Shown: piece by piece, positions 38,901 through 46,945 of the stretch
Layout of the letters: every line of letters starts with the position of its first letter
How positions within the stretch are numbered: the stretch's first letter is position 1
Source of the DNA: an uncultured Prevotellaceae bacterium
Lineage (GTDB): Bacteria > Bacteroidota > Bacteroidia > Bacteroidales > Bacteroidaceae
DNA: 64,000 nucleotides
Direction of reading: 5' to 3'
NCBI GenBank assembly: GCA_902800495.1
Contig: CADCET010000009.1
Location: 48,961 to 112,960 of the forward strand
Made by a program: the position numbers and the translations under genes
The notes under the pieces: generated by a model
Database searches by the model: none
Told to the model about the DNA's origin: nothing
Seen by the model: only the letters and a program-made list of their open reading frames with translations

Positions 38901-39651
38901 TCTGCAGGCTGCTGACAAGGCTTTGGATCCTCTGGCTTATGTGACCATTGCTAAGATTGTTGAAGATGGTGTTGGTACTGGCATCAACCATCAGGTTGTT
39001 GAGTTGCAGCACGGTGTTGCTGAGGCTGAGGATCTGCTGAACTATCAGGCTCACAATGCACTGGCTGACGATGTCCTCTTCGCTTACATTGGCATCAAGG
39101 CTCATAATGAATGTCCGAAGGATCTGCCGCTTGAGTTCACTCCGTTTGCTACACGCTTCCTGCGTCCTATCAATGCAACAGGTGCTAATGTTGATCCTAT
39201 CGAGGATGCCAACCCGACTCAGCTTCAGGTTATCAACCTGCGTGATCTCGTAACCCTGACTGACTGGCGTGACGAGCCCTTCAAGACCACTCCGAAGGAC
39301 TATTGGGCTTATTACAACATCAAGGCCATTGAGATTGACGGTGCAGCTACTGACGGTTCCGATGTTGCTCAGTACATCAAGACTAACCTGAACCAGGCTG
39401 ATGGTTCATTCGTGAAGCTGAGCACTGTCACCAATCAGATTGAGTTGACTTATAAACCTGTTGGCAAGACTACCGGTGCATTCGGTACTGCTGAGTCTTA
39501 TGGTACACTTACCTATAGAAACAACTCGAATGCTCTCGGACAGTTCGACCTGCGCTTCAAGGTTCGCGTTACTTACGAGTGGGGTTATGTCCTGACTCAG
39601 GATATCACTGTTCACGTGAACTCTACACGTAACAATGCTCGTCAGAAGTAA
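35932..39651 (+). CDS. Large coiled-coil surface lipoprotein (CKDYDDDI type)
   Basis: 1239 residues. The lipoprotein signal ends VFVSCKDYDDDI, a start common in Bacteroidales proteins often labelled PL29-lyase N-terminal domain; no lyase function is implied. Residues about 35-290 are heptad-rich coiled coil (KADKTALEEARAALQTQIRDL). The rest (about 300-1239) is beta-rich and unrecognised. Codons favour GCT, GTT and TCT far more than in housekeeping neighbours, which suggests very high expression or a different origin. It has its own promoters and a terminator, so it is a likely abundant surface protein (inference). Confidence 0.85.
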   Translation: MKKRLIGTLLMGALFVSSTSVFVSCKDYDDDINNIVATKADKTALEEARAALQTQIRDLKSSLETVEGQITSLNTKVTELSNGKADKFTENGKTYNLQDVWNALNPLLQKEQELRTRLTAAESAITDINNLIGGQLSNGKTYKEAVEDLYAKLAAIDTKLTTAISRIDGIEADLNTPTTGLKAVVADLTNQVNVLNGYKARVEAIEADYLKAADKTELINKINALEATLRNEITTAETNAKSYAYDQAQNALKEAKKFTTEEVNKLTQKLNALSDQVNALGAALNTLNVYVKNALRGLVFIPESYNWGIEAMGIHAMNYFYYRYLPDYPNNIPAANADEKEKVGYVGADRANAAVDYAVAGKRTLHARYDSVEQSRVLKFVAKYHMNPSSANIADAKKIEIIDQDRMYVTRGHSEAFLSCDPDITKHSWENGVLSVNVKVADLTKIKSIRNQGLATTFATQITIDNGDQDTTITSDYATVYQDTIRDLRLAHANLPKWSTAYAAEKGYNNGYIFNAHCGGCSKDDAATPNRRSHLMATVAEAAWFASQDSVDWNKTLDLNALMETHYTTEAGQHDILKAEEMTANGLSYKFELTGYYIGTNATSESAQAAIKDGILRPQMPAQDGKGAAYEATAQDRSTIGRTPMVRVSLVMTDDAGVERTLDYGYIRIKITETKTAQPDPATPILTYTGGTYTYTYNGECADPAGSPEPYEVSTTWVQTQYDIYNKLMNDPNVNLGSISREEFEDIYKLNAGDTGAMPVPYTANDPSDLKQYEVKADGTVGAELATKIGTASVEIDVNPENGQATHTLKWTMNAAEAKAFFVDGAGTLDAKAKEHTAYGIAVKYVSNQAKYPDFYVVLQAPGKATVTVNKPKAVVNWDNYKITEYWYNTNGNAGGSGKDEIHAQTITPEDVTAATVCVPLDTRISDVFNGNTLLTEAMYTITDNTANHEYALAKLTMSLMFDKKNNDKEYKGVSGKTYKMRVDPANDKNLQAADKALDPLAYVTIAKIVEDGVGTGINHQVVELQHGVAEAEDLLNYQAHNALADDVLFAYIGIKAHNECPKDLPLEFTPFATRFLRPINATGANVDPIEDANPTQLQVINLRDLVTLTDWRDEPFKTTPKDYWAYYNIKAIEIDGAATDGSDVAQYIKTNLNQADGSFVKLSTVTNQIELTYKPVGKTTGAFGTAESYGTLTYRNNSNALGQFDLRFKVRVTYEWGYVLTQDITVHVNSTRNNARQK

Positions 39652-39685
39652 GCAAGAGCGTAACTGACGCATAATACAATCATCA

Positions 39686-39719
39686 GGGGAGGCGTTTCTA
39701 AAAGCGTCTCCCCTCTTTT
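39686..39719 (+). terminator. Terminator after the large lipoprotein gene
   Basis: GGGGAGGCGTTT / AAAGCGTCTCCCC stem with G-U pairs, then TCTTTT. Confidence 0.9.
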
Positions 39720-39733
39720 AAAAAATAGTGACA

Positions 39734-40243
39734 ATGAAAAATAAGAGTCTTTTAGTCGTGATGGGTGTAGCACTTTTGATGTGCGCTTGTTCTTCAAAAA
39801 AAGATTATAAGCCCCGTGACGTTGACGACATGCTCCGTCCTGCTACCATGACCTATACTGGTCAGGATTCTGCCAACATTATGGCATTGGTCAATGAATA
39901 TGCCGGACTTTTCGAACAGCGTGATTTTGACGCTTGCTCACAATTGCTTTACAAGCTGCAGAACGACTCTATCCGTCAGCTCACTGAGCCGGAGAAGCAG
40001 GGCTTTAAGCAGGCTATGAACATCTTCAGTAAGGTCTATGCTGTGCGTACCACCAGTTTTATTTTGCGAAGTGATAAGAATAATGATGTCAAACTGACGG
40101 TCCAGATTGATGAGAACGGTGATATTGATAAGAATATAGGCACCATCTCTTTCTCGCTGAATCCAGTGTATAAGGATGGTAATTGGTATCTTACAGTGCT
40201 CGACAAATATGCTGAGGGCGTAGAAAATATCTATGAAAACTAA
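39734..40243 (+). CDS. Small lipoprotein of unknown function
   Basis: 169 residues from the ATG at 39734; a GTG two codons earlier is possible but less likely. Signal peptide with lipobox LMCACSSKKDYKPRD. The mature part begins with predicted helices (ANIMALVNEYAGLFEQRDFDACSQLLYKLQND) and ends with strands (GTISFSLNPVYKDGNWYLTVLDKY), loosely like an NTF2-type fold; this is a guess from pattern only. First gene of a tightly packed four-gene run ending at 44057. Confidence 0.8.
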   Translation: MKNKSLLVVMGVALLMCACSSKKDYKPRDVDDMLRPATMTYTGQDSANIMALVNEYAGLFEQRDFDACSQLLYKLQNDSIRQLTEPEKQGFKQAMNIFSKVYAVRTTSFILRSDKNNDVKLTVQIDENGDIDKNIGTISFSLNPVYKDGNWYLTVLDKYAEGVENIYEN

Positions 40244-40688
40244 AATGATGCAGCGTTTATTGTTGGTTTTGTGCCTGTCGGCGTTGATTGTTTCTTGCAG
40301 TTATGCAGGTAAACGCCCTGTGGCTGTTGCCGACGTTGACAGCGTCTGCTTAGGTACGGTCTCTTATAAGACTTCCCGTGTTGTGTCTTACGACCTGAAA
40401 TTAGAGAACCATGGTGAAGCCGACTTGAAAATACAAGATTTTCGTGTCGATTGTGATTGTACCAAGGCTGTGGCCGATACAACCGTGATAGCTCCTGGTG
40501 AAAGTACGACTGTGCATGTCACCATTAATTTCTTCTTAGCCAAGTCGGCACCTTTTGCCAAGCGACTTGGCATCGTTACCAACGATTCGCTGCATAGTCC
40601 CCTTATTGTTACCTTTTACGGGCAGCAGGACTATCGTCCTGATGTGACCGCCTATCCACACTATAAGAAACACGATTATGAGAAATAA
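40233..40688 (+). CDS. DUF1573-domain lipoprotein
   Basis: 151 residues. The start overlaps the upstream gene by 11 nt. Signal peptide with SALIVSCSYAG lipobox. DUF1573 pattern: LKLENHGEADLKIQDFRVDCDC, then IAPGESTTVHVTI, an ASH/MSP-like beta-sandwich. Role unknown; a periplasmic or surface structural part of this locus is plausible. Confidence 0.85.
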   Translation: MKTKMMQRLLLVLCLSALIVSCSYAGKRPVAVADVDSVCLGTVSYKTSRVVSYDLKLENHGEADLKIQDFRVDCDCTKAVADTTVIAPGESTTVHVTINFFLAKSAPFAKRLGIVTNDSLHSPLIVTFYGQQDYRPDVTAYPHYKKHDYEK

Positions 40689-41766
40689 TGCTCGTCTCAT
40701 CCTGTCTGTTTGCCTGTTGCTGCTTGTGTCAGTGACAGCCGGTGCCAGTAACGAGCCGGTGCAGTTGACGCTGGTTTACAAACAGTGCCAGCCTGTCAAC
40801 TTCGAGTTTTCCAAAAAGCCCGTTGTGACGTTTACGGCTACAGAGGTTATCATTACTGGTCAGTCCACGAGTCTGACCACCTCCTTTACCGATCTTGAGG
40901 GTATCCTATTCTCGCAGGGCGAAGTCAAAACATATATTCCTTCAAAGGGAACGACGGCTGGAGGTACCCAGACTTTTACCGTGCAAGCAGCCCAACGGCC
41001 CCCGTTGCCTGTTCCTGAGCTGCCGACAACCTCCATTGCTAATGCGGTCGTTGAGGTACCCGCTACTCAGTATCCTTATTACGGCTTTGCATGGAAACCT
41101 GTCTGTCAAGTCTTCTTGGATGGTCAGCAATTGAAGTCTGGTGTCGATTATACAGTAGCCTATAGTAATAATGTTTACCCAGGAACCGCTACAGTCACGG
41201 TTACGGGTATTGGTGACTATTCCGGTACAGTCCTTGGCAGCTTTGTCATCTATCTCAGAAGGAGTGTAGCCGTCAGCATCAACGATGTAGCGATAGAACC
41301 AACTATCGGTACGGTTACCAACTGTGCGGCTCCAGCCACTTTCAGCAGTACTTATGGTACTGTGGAGGTTGATAATGTTTATGCCTTGCCTGGACAGACA
41401 GTCCACTTCACTGTGGCGCCCACGACCCCTTATGTCAGTGACAAAGCGCATATCACACCTAACGTGACAGGGGAAGATCCCGCTGAATTGGGACAGGTGC
41501 GTACCTATCAATACACGCTGCCTACGACAGATAATGCCAGTGTGCAGCTGAAAGCCACGTTCTGGGAGAATGTGGTCGATGGAGTCGAGATAAGACCGAT
41601 AACCTCTTTACCCGCTGTGATGACTATCTATACTACTGGCGGTCAGTTTGTCGCCTCTGAGACCATCGCGTCCGACGGTGAACTGAAGGTTCGCTTGAAC
41701 CGTCTGCCTGCCGGGGTCTATATTATATACGTTAATAATCATTCATTTAAGGTTCAAAAGAAATGA
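40678..41766 (+). CDS. Secreted Ig-like protein with C-terminal sorting-like tail
   Basis: 362 residues. Signal peptide about 1-23 (LLLLVSVTAGA). One Ig-like module ends VTGIGDYSGTVLGSFVI, the module type also seen in the BspA-like proteins at the start of the window. The last 40 residues (MTIYTTGGQFVA to RLPAGVYIIYVNNHSFKVQKK) look like a type IX sorting domain. Overlaps both neighbours: start 11 nt inside the previous gene, and an ATGA overlap with the next. Confidence 0.82.
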   Translation: MRNNARLILSVCLLLLVSVTAGASNEPVQLTLVYKQCQPVNFEFSKKPVVTFTATEVIITGQSTSLTTSFTDLEGILFSQGEVKTYIPSKGTTAGGTQTFTVQAAQRPPLPVPELPTTSIANAVVEVPATQYPYYGFAWKPVCQVFLDGQQLKSGVDYTVAYSNNVYPGTATVTVTGIGDYSGTVLGSFVIYLRRSVAVSINDVAIEPTIGTVTNCAAPATFSSTYGTVEVDNVYALPGQTVHFTVAPTTPYVSDKAHITPNVTGEDPAELGQVRTYQYTLPTTDNASVQLKATFWENVVDGVEIRPITSLPAVMTIYTTGGQFVASETIASDGELKVRLNRLPAGVYIIYVNNHSFKVQKK

Positions 41767-44057
41767 AGAAACACATATTGACAGGGTTCCTGCTGGCCTT
41801 TACCGCGCTGGCAGCCCAAGCCCAGCAGCGTATGGTGCTGGTGATGGATGACGGCACGGAGAAAACCTACGAGTCGTGGCAGGTAGACAGGGTCTATTTT
41901 AAAGATGCTGAGGTCAAAGTATCGCCCAAAACGGCTCCTGTCGTCGACTTGGGATTTGCCAAGTGGGCACAATTCAACTTGGGGGCCACCCGTCCCTCAG
42001 AGGCGGGATGGTTAGTAGGCTGGGGAGATGTGACAGCTACGAACTATTCTACTAAGTTGAAATATTTCCCTGCAGAAAATTATACCAACGATATCTATGA
42101 GACCCCTTATGATATCGCTCAGAAAAAGTGGGGGGATGAATGGCGTCTGCCTGTAGAGGAGGACTTCCAGATGCTGAAAGATAGTTGCCAGTGGGAGCTG
42201 ATAACCGTTGACAGTCTTGGCTATAAGTTAACTTCCAAGAAAGAGGGCTTTACTGACAAGCATATTTTCCTGCCATTCACCGGCATACGTCGTGGTACGG
42301 CAGAGGTAGAGAAGAATACGACGGATGGTTTTTACTGGACGGGCAGTGCATCAGCTATGGCAGACAATTCCCGGGCATTGCACATCTATGCTGACGACTC
42401 CATACTGATAGACACGATCCGATTCCTACAGTTGGCTATTCGCCCTGTCTACGGCAAGTTCGTTCACCAGTTGTCGGTAGTTGGCGGAGAAGTCACTAAC
42501 CTGACCTATCAGACGGCCCTTGTGCCTTTGGAAGTGTTAGGTGACTATAGTACAGCTAAGAAAATCGGACTCTGTTTTGGAAAGTCTACGCAGACGCTTA
42601 ACCCGATGACTGCCACTACCAACAACAGCGTCCAGAATATTGTGGCCGGCAACTCGAAATTCAACTTTAATCTGACGGGCCTTGATGGTAGTACCTCTTA
42701 CCAAGCCATCGGTTATGTCATCCTGGAGGATGGTCAGTATATCTTTAGTGACGTTATCCGCTTTACAACACCAGCGAAGTTCCCGGTGGCCGAAGAAGTC
42801 GATTTGGGACTGAGTGTCAACTGGGCCAGCTGGAATATGGGCGAGAGTACGCCCGAAGGCCATTCTCATCTTTACGGATGGGGCGATCCTACCGGTGACC
42901 TGACCTCGAAACTTGCCAGTGACTATGCTGTGAACCTGCCCTATTCTGCTACTTCGATAGCAGGTAATGATTATTTCGATATTGCCACACGTCAGTGGCA
43001 TAATGGCTGGCGCTTGCCTACTTTTGCGGAGTTTGAGGAGCTTTATCGTTCTACAACAGTTTCAAAGGAAACCATTAACGGTGTTAATGGTTATCGTTTT
43101 ACGTCGAGGACGGATGCTACCAAGAGCATCTTTATTCCTTATACTACTCTCCGTAATGGTACGGAGCTTAATGAGTGGAGTTTGCCATGGTATTGGACGG
43201 CTGAGGCAGACTTTAATTCGCAGGAAGGCTGGTTTGCCCACATGGCCTATTTGTTCCCAAGTAGTGTCAGCATGAAGCGTAGTCCCAAGTATTACGGTTA
43301 TGGTATCCGTCCTGTTAAGAAAAATTACAACTATACAGGTGAAAGCGGTACAGGCGGTAATACTGGTGGTAATAGCGGCGACAACACGGGTGGCAACACA
43401 GGTGATAATACCGGTGGCAACACCGGTGATAATACCGGTGGCAATACTCCGGCTCTTTCAAATCAGGCAGGTGTTGCCGTCGATTTGGGCTTGACGAGCC
43501 GGACGCTGTGGGCCGACCGTAATGTCGGTGCTGCTAAGAGTACGGACGTTGGCGGCTATTTCGCCTTCGGCGATGTGGATCCCCATACCACGGGCTATGG
43601 ATTGGACAAATATCAGTATTATGATACGGAGACGCAAAAGTATCAAAAGATTGGCTCTGACGTGAACGGTGACTGGCAGATTTGTAATCAAGTCGCCTAC
43701 GACGCCGCTGTCAAACAGTGGGGTGGTAAATGGCGTATGCCTAATGACCTGCAGATACAGGAACTCATGAATAATTGTACATGGACATGGAAGACCAACT
43801 ATGGCGGTTCTTCTATGAACGGCTACGAGGTGAAGGGACCGAATGGTAATACCATCTTCCTGCCCGCCACAGGTGTGACCCGTGCTAATGGATGTGCTTT
43901 CTTGGGTAGTGAAGGCAACTATTGGAGTGGTAGCTTAAATACACAGACCAATGATTTCAAGAGTGCCTGGGCTATCTGGTTTGACCAGGACGGCAAAGCC
44001 CGTAATGCATCAGCACGCGCAAGCGGATGCGTCATTCGCCCTGTGCAGCCCAAATAA
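41763..44057 (+). CDS. Secreted protein with three FISUMP domains
   Basis: 764 residues. Signal peptide about 1-20. An N-terminal motif (MDDGTEKTYESWQVDRVYF) is common in Bacteroidales secreted proteins. Three copies of the Fibrobacter paralogous (FISUMP) domain follow at about 60-235, 340-520 and 570-760; each has VDLGLS/T, W-x-x-x-N-x-G, WGDEWRLP or WGGKWRMP, and a closing AIRPV/GIRPV/VIRPV. A Gly/Asn/Thr/Asp-rich linker (repeats of GGNTGDNT, about 530-560) separates copies 2 and 3. The ligand is unknown. Confidence 0.85.
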   Translation: MKKHILTGFLLAFTALAAQAQQRMVLVMDDGTEKTYESWQVDRVYFKDAEVKVSPKTAPVVDLGFAKWAQFNLGATRPSEAGWLVGWGDVTATNYSTKLKYFPAENYTNDIYETPYDIAQKKWGDEWRLPVEEDFQMLKDSCQWELITVDSLGYKLTSKKEGFTDKHIFLPFTGIRRGTAEVEKNTTDGFYWTGSASAMADNSRALHIYADDSILIDTIRFLQLAIRPVYGKFVHQLSVVGGEVTNLTYQTALVPLEVLGDYSTAKKIGLCFGKSTQTLNPMTATTNNSVQNIVAGNSKFNFNLTGLDGSTSYQAIGYVILEDGQYIFSDVIRFTTPAKFPVAEEVDLGLSVNWASWNMGESTPEGHSHLYGWGDPTGDLTSKLASDYAVNLPYSATSIAGNDYFDIATRQWHNGWRLPTFAEFEELYRSTTVSKETINGVNGYRFTSRTDATKSIFIPYTTLRNGTELNEWSLPWYWTAEADFNSQEGWFAHMAYLFPSSVSMKRSPKYYGYGIRPVKKNYNYTGESGTGGNTGGNSGDNTGGNTGDNTGGNTGDNTGGNTPALSNQAGVAVDLGLTSRTLWADRNVGAAKSTDVGGYFAFGDVDPHTTGYGLDKYQYYDTETQKYQKIGSDVNGDWQICNQVAYDAAVKQWGGKWRMPNDLQIQELMNNCTWTWKTNYGGSSMNGYEVKGPNGNTIFLPATGVTRANGCAFLGSEGNYWSGSLNTQTNDFKSAWAIWFDQDGKARNASARASGCVIRPVQPK

Positions 44058-44074
44058 TGTTAACTATTTGTAAA

Positions 44075-44111
44075 CCCTTCGCCGTACAATTAGGTACAGC
44101 GAAGGGCTTTT
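44075..44111 (+). terminator. Terminator after the FISUMP gene
   Basis: CCCTTCGCCGTAC / GTACAGCGAAGGG stem (one mismatch), 6-nt loop, then CTTTT. Confidence 0.85.
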
Positions 44112-44214
44112 ATGAATGATTGTGCGTAAACAAAAAACAAAAAATCATCAAATTGATGCTGTTTTGCGCCCAAAAGTTAAAAAAAACGGCGAAAATTAAA
44201 GATTTTTGGCGATT

Positions 44215-44248
44215 TTTGTAGGTTAATCGAAAAAAGTTTGTAACTTTG
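44215..44248 (+). promoter_or_regulatory. Promoter of the OmpA-family gene
   Basis: TTTG at 44215-44218 and TAACTTTG at 44241-44248, the full Bacteroidetes pattern; leader of about 45 nt. Confidence 0.7.
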
Positions 44249-44294
44249 CGACCGAAATGTGTAGATATATATATCAATTTATAAAATACAAATT

Positions 44295-45440
44295 ATGAAA
44301 GCATTGAGAAATTTGTTTGCTGCTGCCCTGTTTTTCTTAGGAGCAGGCGCAGTTTCTGCCCAGGCTGTCTATACGGACAACGAGGGTAACAAGTATGAAT
44401 TCCAGAAGCACTTCTTCCTCAATCTGGAGGGTGGTGCACAGTACACGCTGGGTGAGGCCAAGTTCAAGGATCTCATCTCTCCGAACGTACAGCTCGGTCT
44501 CGGCTATCAGTTCAGCCCCGTCTTTGCTGCTCGTCTGCAGGCTAACGGCTGGCAGTCAATGGGTGGCTGGAACGGCTACTATGTAGGCACTGAGGCTCCC
44601 CACACTCAGACTTACAAATGGAAGTATGTGGCTCCTGGCATCGACCTGATGTTCAACCTGTCGAACCTCATTGGTGGTTACAACCCCATGCGTCTGCTGA
44701 ACATCACGGCCTTCATCGGTGGTGGCGCTAATATTGCCTGGGGCAATGACGAGGTGAACGACATCGCTAAGCAGATTGTTGCCAACCAGAAGTCGCTGAC
44801 CGATTATGAGCTGGAGTACCTTTGGGATGGCAGCAAGATCCGTCCTTTCGGACGTGCTGGCTTAGAGTTGGCTTTCCGTCTGAGCGACGCTGTCAGCTTC
44901 ACTCTTGAGGGTAATGCCAACCTTCTGGACGACCACTACAACTCAAAGAAGGCTGAGAATCCTGACTGGTACTTCAATGCACTGGCAGGTTTCCGCATCA
45001 ACCTCGGCAAGACCTACAACAAGATTGTGCCTCCCGCTCCCGTTCCTGAGCCAGAGCCTGTTGTTGTTGAGGAGCCCGCTCCCACACCTGCACCCGTACC
45101 CGTCGTGGAGAAGATCGAGCCTATCCGTCGTGACGTGTTCTTCCTGATCAACAAGTTTGACATCCGCGACAGTGAGGCTCAGAAGGTGAAGGATATCGCC
45201 GACTATATGGCTAAGTATCCTGAGTCTAAGGTTGTTGTTACGGGTTATGCTGATGCTGGCACAGGTAACGACAAGATCAACGACCGTCTGGCTGCTCAGC
45301 GTGCTGACGCCGTTGTGAAGGCCCTGAAGGAGCAGTACGGTATCGCTGAGAGCCGTATCAGCTACGACTCTAAGGGTGCTCGCGTACAGCCGTTCGCTGA
45401 GAACGACCTGAACCGTGTTTCTATCTGTATCGCAGAGTAA
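44295..45440 (+). CDS. OmpA-family outer-membrane protein
   Basis: 381 residues. Signal peptide about 1-22 (FFLGAGAVSAQA). N-terminal beta-barrel about 30-240, a Pro/Val/Glu linker (PAPVPEPEPVVVEEPAP), and a C-terminal OmpA peptidoglycan-binding domain (FFLINKFDIRDSEAQKVKDIADYM, VVVTGYADAGTG, NDRLAAQRADAVVKALKEQYG). Ties outer membrane to cell wall. Highly biased codons and a strong promoter predict high abundance. Convergent with the next gene. Confidence 0.93.
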   Translation: MKALRNLFAAALFFLGAGAVSAQAVYTDNEGNKYEFQKHFFLNLEGGAQYTLGEAKFKDLISPNVQLGLGYQFSPVFAARLQANGWQSMGGWNGYYVGTEAPHTQTYKWKYVAPGIDLMFNLSNLIGGYNPMRLLNITAFIGGGANIAWGNDEVNDIAKQIVANQKSLTDYELEYLWDGSKIRPFGRAGLELAFRLSDAVSFTLEGNANLLDDHYNSKKAENPDWYFNALAGFRINLGKTYNKIVPPAPVPEPEPVVVEEPAPTPAPVPVVEKIEPIRRDVFFLINKFDIRDSEAQKVKDIADYMAKYPESKVVVTGYADAGTGNDKINDRLAAQRADAVVKALKEQYGIAESRISYDSKGARVQPFAENDLNRVSICIAE

Positions 45441-45455
45441 TTAGACTTGAATTAT

Positions 45456-45494
45456 AAAAAAACGGGCTGCTCACGTTGAGCAGCCCGTTTTTTT
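45456..45494. terminator. Bidirectional terminator between convergent genes
   Basis: Perfect 11-bp stem CGGGCTGCTCA / TGAGCAGCCCG flanked by A-run and T-run, so it works in both directions. The minus-strand gene's TAA stop touches the T-run. Confidence 0.95.
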
Positions 45495-46116
45495 ATGCTA
45501 ATCTAATGCCGTCGTCGGCAATGGTGATGAGGCGTCTTCGGTAGAGATCGCCGACTGCCTGTTTATAAGCCTTTTTAGAGACACCAAAGCGGGCAGAGAT
45601 TTCCTCTGACGGTGAATGGTCGGTGAGCGGACAGAAACCGTCGTTCTCGTGAAGGTAGCGCAGCAACTGCTCGGCGAAATCGAGGGCACGCTGGCGGCCA
45701 GTGGTCTGCTGGTAGCGCTCCACCTTGGCGGTGGCCATCAGACGGTGGGTCTTGGAATCCTCCATAATATAGACGTAGTAGGTGTGTCCGCGCTCCATGC
45801 GCTGCTTCTGTTCGCGGAAGGGACAGAAGAGGTCTTTCATGAGCCCCCATTTCAGGAAAGCACCGTACTCGTTGGTCCAGGCACACTCGAGCCAGGCGAA
45901 CTCGCCGACCTTAGCGATGGGGTGCTCGGTGGTGGCCACGAGGCGTTCGTCGTGGTCGAGATAGAGAAATACTTCTATCTCGTCGCCGATATGCATGTCG
46001 GGGGTGACGTAGCGTTGGGGAAGGAGAACCTCCTCTTCCTGGCCTGCGTCAAGATAGAGACCGAAGTCTACGCGCTTGGTGATGCGCAGGGTGTTGTAGT
46101 CGCCGAGTTTAATCAT
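45493..46116 (-). CDS. CvfB/YitL-like RNA-binding protein lacking one S1-like domain
   Basis: 207 residues. Two S1-like domains at about 1-62 ([24 protein letters not shown]) and 65-135 ([20 protein letters not shown]), then a C-terminal winged helix ([46 protein letters not shown]). Family members are normally about 280 residues with a third S1-like domain between these parts; here the linker is only about 10 residues. Likely binds RNA. Its start overlaps the lolD stop by 8 nt. Confidence 0.85.
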   Translation of the reverse strand: MIKLGDYNTLRITKRVDFGLYLDAGQEEEVLLPQRYVTPDMHIGDEIEVFLYLDHDERLVATTEHPIAKVGEFAWLECAWTNEYGAFLKWGLMKDLFCPFREQKQRMERGHTYYVYIMEDSKTHRLMATAKVERYQQTTGRQRALDFAEQLLRYLHENDGFCPLTDHSPSEEISARFGVSKKAYKQAVGDLYRRRLITIADDGIRLA

Positions 46117-46864
46117 GGGAGGTGGAGGGGATGGGACTAATGGGACTAATGGGACTTATAGGACTTATAGGTCCCATAGGACTCATAGGACTCATAGGAC
46201 TTATAGGCTCAACGGGGTTAATAGCACCGTCTTTGAGGTGGATGGTGCGGTCGGTGATGGTGGCTAACTGCTCATCGTGAGTGACAATGACGAAAGTCTG
46301 GCCGAACTGGTCGCGCAAATCGAAGAAGAGCTTATGAAGCTCCTGCTTGTTCTGCGTGTCGAGTGAGCCGGAGGGTTCGTCGGCGAGGATGACGGCAGGA
46401 TTGTTGACCAGGGCACGAGCCACGGCAATGCGTTGCTTCTCGCCGCCGGAGAGTTCGGCTGGCTTGTGGGTGGCGCGGTCGCTGAGCTGCATGAACTGCA
46501 ACAGTTCCTTGGCGCGCTCCTTGGCTTTCTTCTGTGAGGTGCCAGCAATATAGGCCGGTATCATGATGTTCTCGATAGCGGTGAACTCCGGCAGCAGCTG
46601 GTGGAACTGGAAGACGAAGCCGAGATGGCGGTTGCGGAAGTCGGCGAGGGCTTTTTGAGAGAGGGCGGTGGCGTCGACACCGTCGACGCACAGCGAACCG
46701 CTGTCGGGGCGGTCGAGGGTGCCGATGATCTGTAGGAGGGTGGTCTTGCCGGCGCCGGAGGGACCTACGATGCTGACGACCTCGCCACGGTCGATGTGGA
46801 GGTCGATGCCTTTGAGGACCTGAAGTGAGCCGAAGCTCTTGGTGATGTTGTGGGTTGTTATCAT
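46109..46864 (-). CDS. lolD: ABC transporter ATPase, LolD type
   Basis: 251 residues from the ATG at 46864; the longer frame upstream is repeat DNA. Walker [10 protein letters not shown], signature [16 protein letters not shown], Walker [15 protein letters not shown]-loop VTHDEQLA. This is the LolD/MacB subfamily; LolD releases outer-membrane lipoproteins, fitting a lipoprotein-rich genome, but a MacB-type role cannot be excluded. Residues about 218-244 ([12 protein letters not shown] type) are coded by a 9-bp repeat array and are not part of the family fold. Confidence 0.85.
   Translation of the reverse strand: MITTHNITKSFGSLQVLKGIDLHIDRGEVVSIVGPSGAGKTTLLQIIGTLDRPDSGSLCVDGVDATALSQKALADFRNRHLGFVFQFHQLLPEFTAIENIMIPAYIAGTSQKKAKERAKELLQFMQLSDRATHKPAELSGGEKQRIAVARALVNNPAVILADEPSGSLDTQNKQELHKLFFDLRDQFGQTFVIVTHDEQLATITDRTIHLKDGAINPVEPISPMSPMSPMGPISPISPISPISPIPSTSHD
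46131..46211. repeat. 9-bp tandem repeat, 9 units, inside the lolD 3' end
   Basis: Nine units of ATGGGACTA, ATAGGACTT, ATAGGACTC and similar. Read on the minus strand they give S-P-I and S-P-M triplets. Confidence 0.92.
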
Positions 46865-46873
46865 TGTTGTTGT

Positions 46874-46945
46874 CTTATGGGACTTATGGGACTTATGGGA
46901 CTTATGGGACTTATAGGACTTATGGGTCTTATGGGTCTTATGGGT
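46874..46945. repeat. 9-bp tandem repeat, 8 units, between the antiporter and lolD
   Basis: Eight units of CTTATGGGA (one CTTATAGGA, three CTTATGGGT). The antiporter stop codon (46938-46940) lies in the last unit. Confidence 0.93.

Noticed and set aside
37426-39105. 559-residue minus-strand open frame
   Set aside because: Lies wholly inside the large lipoprotein gene; its Ile/Ser/Leu-rich sequence is the mirror of that gene's codon bias.
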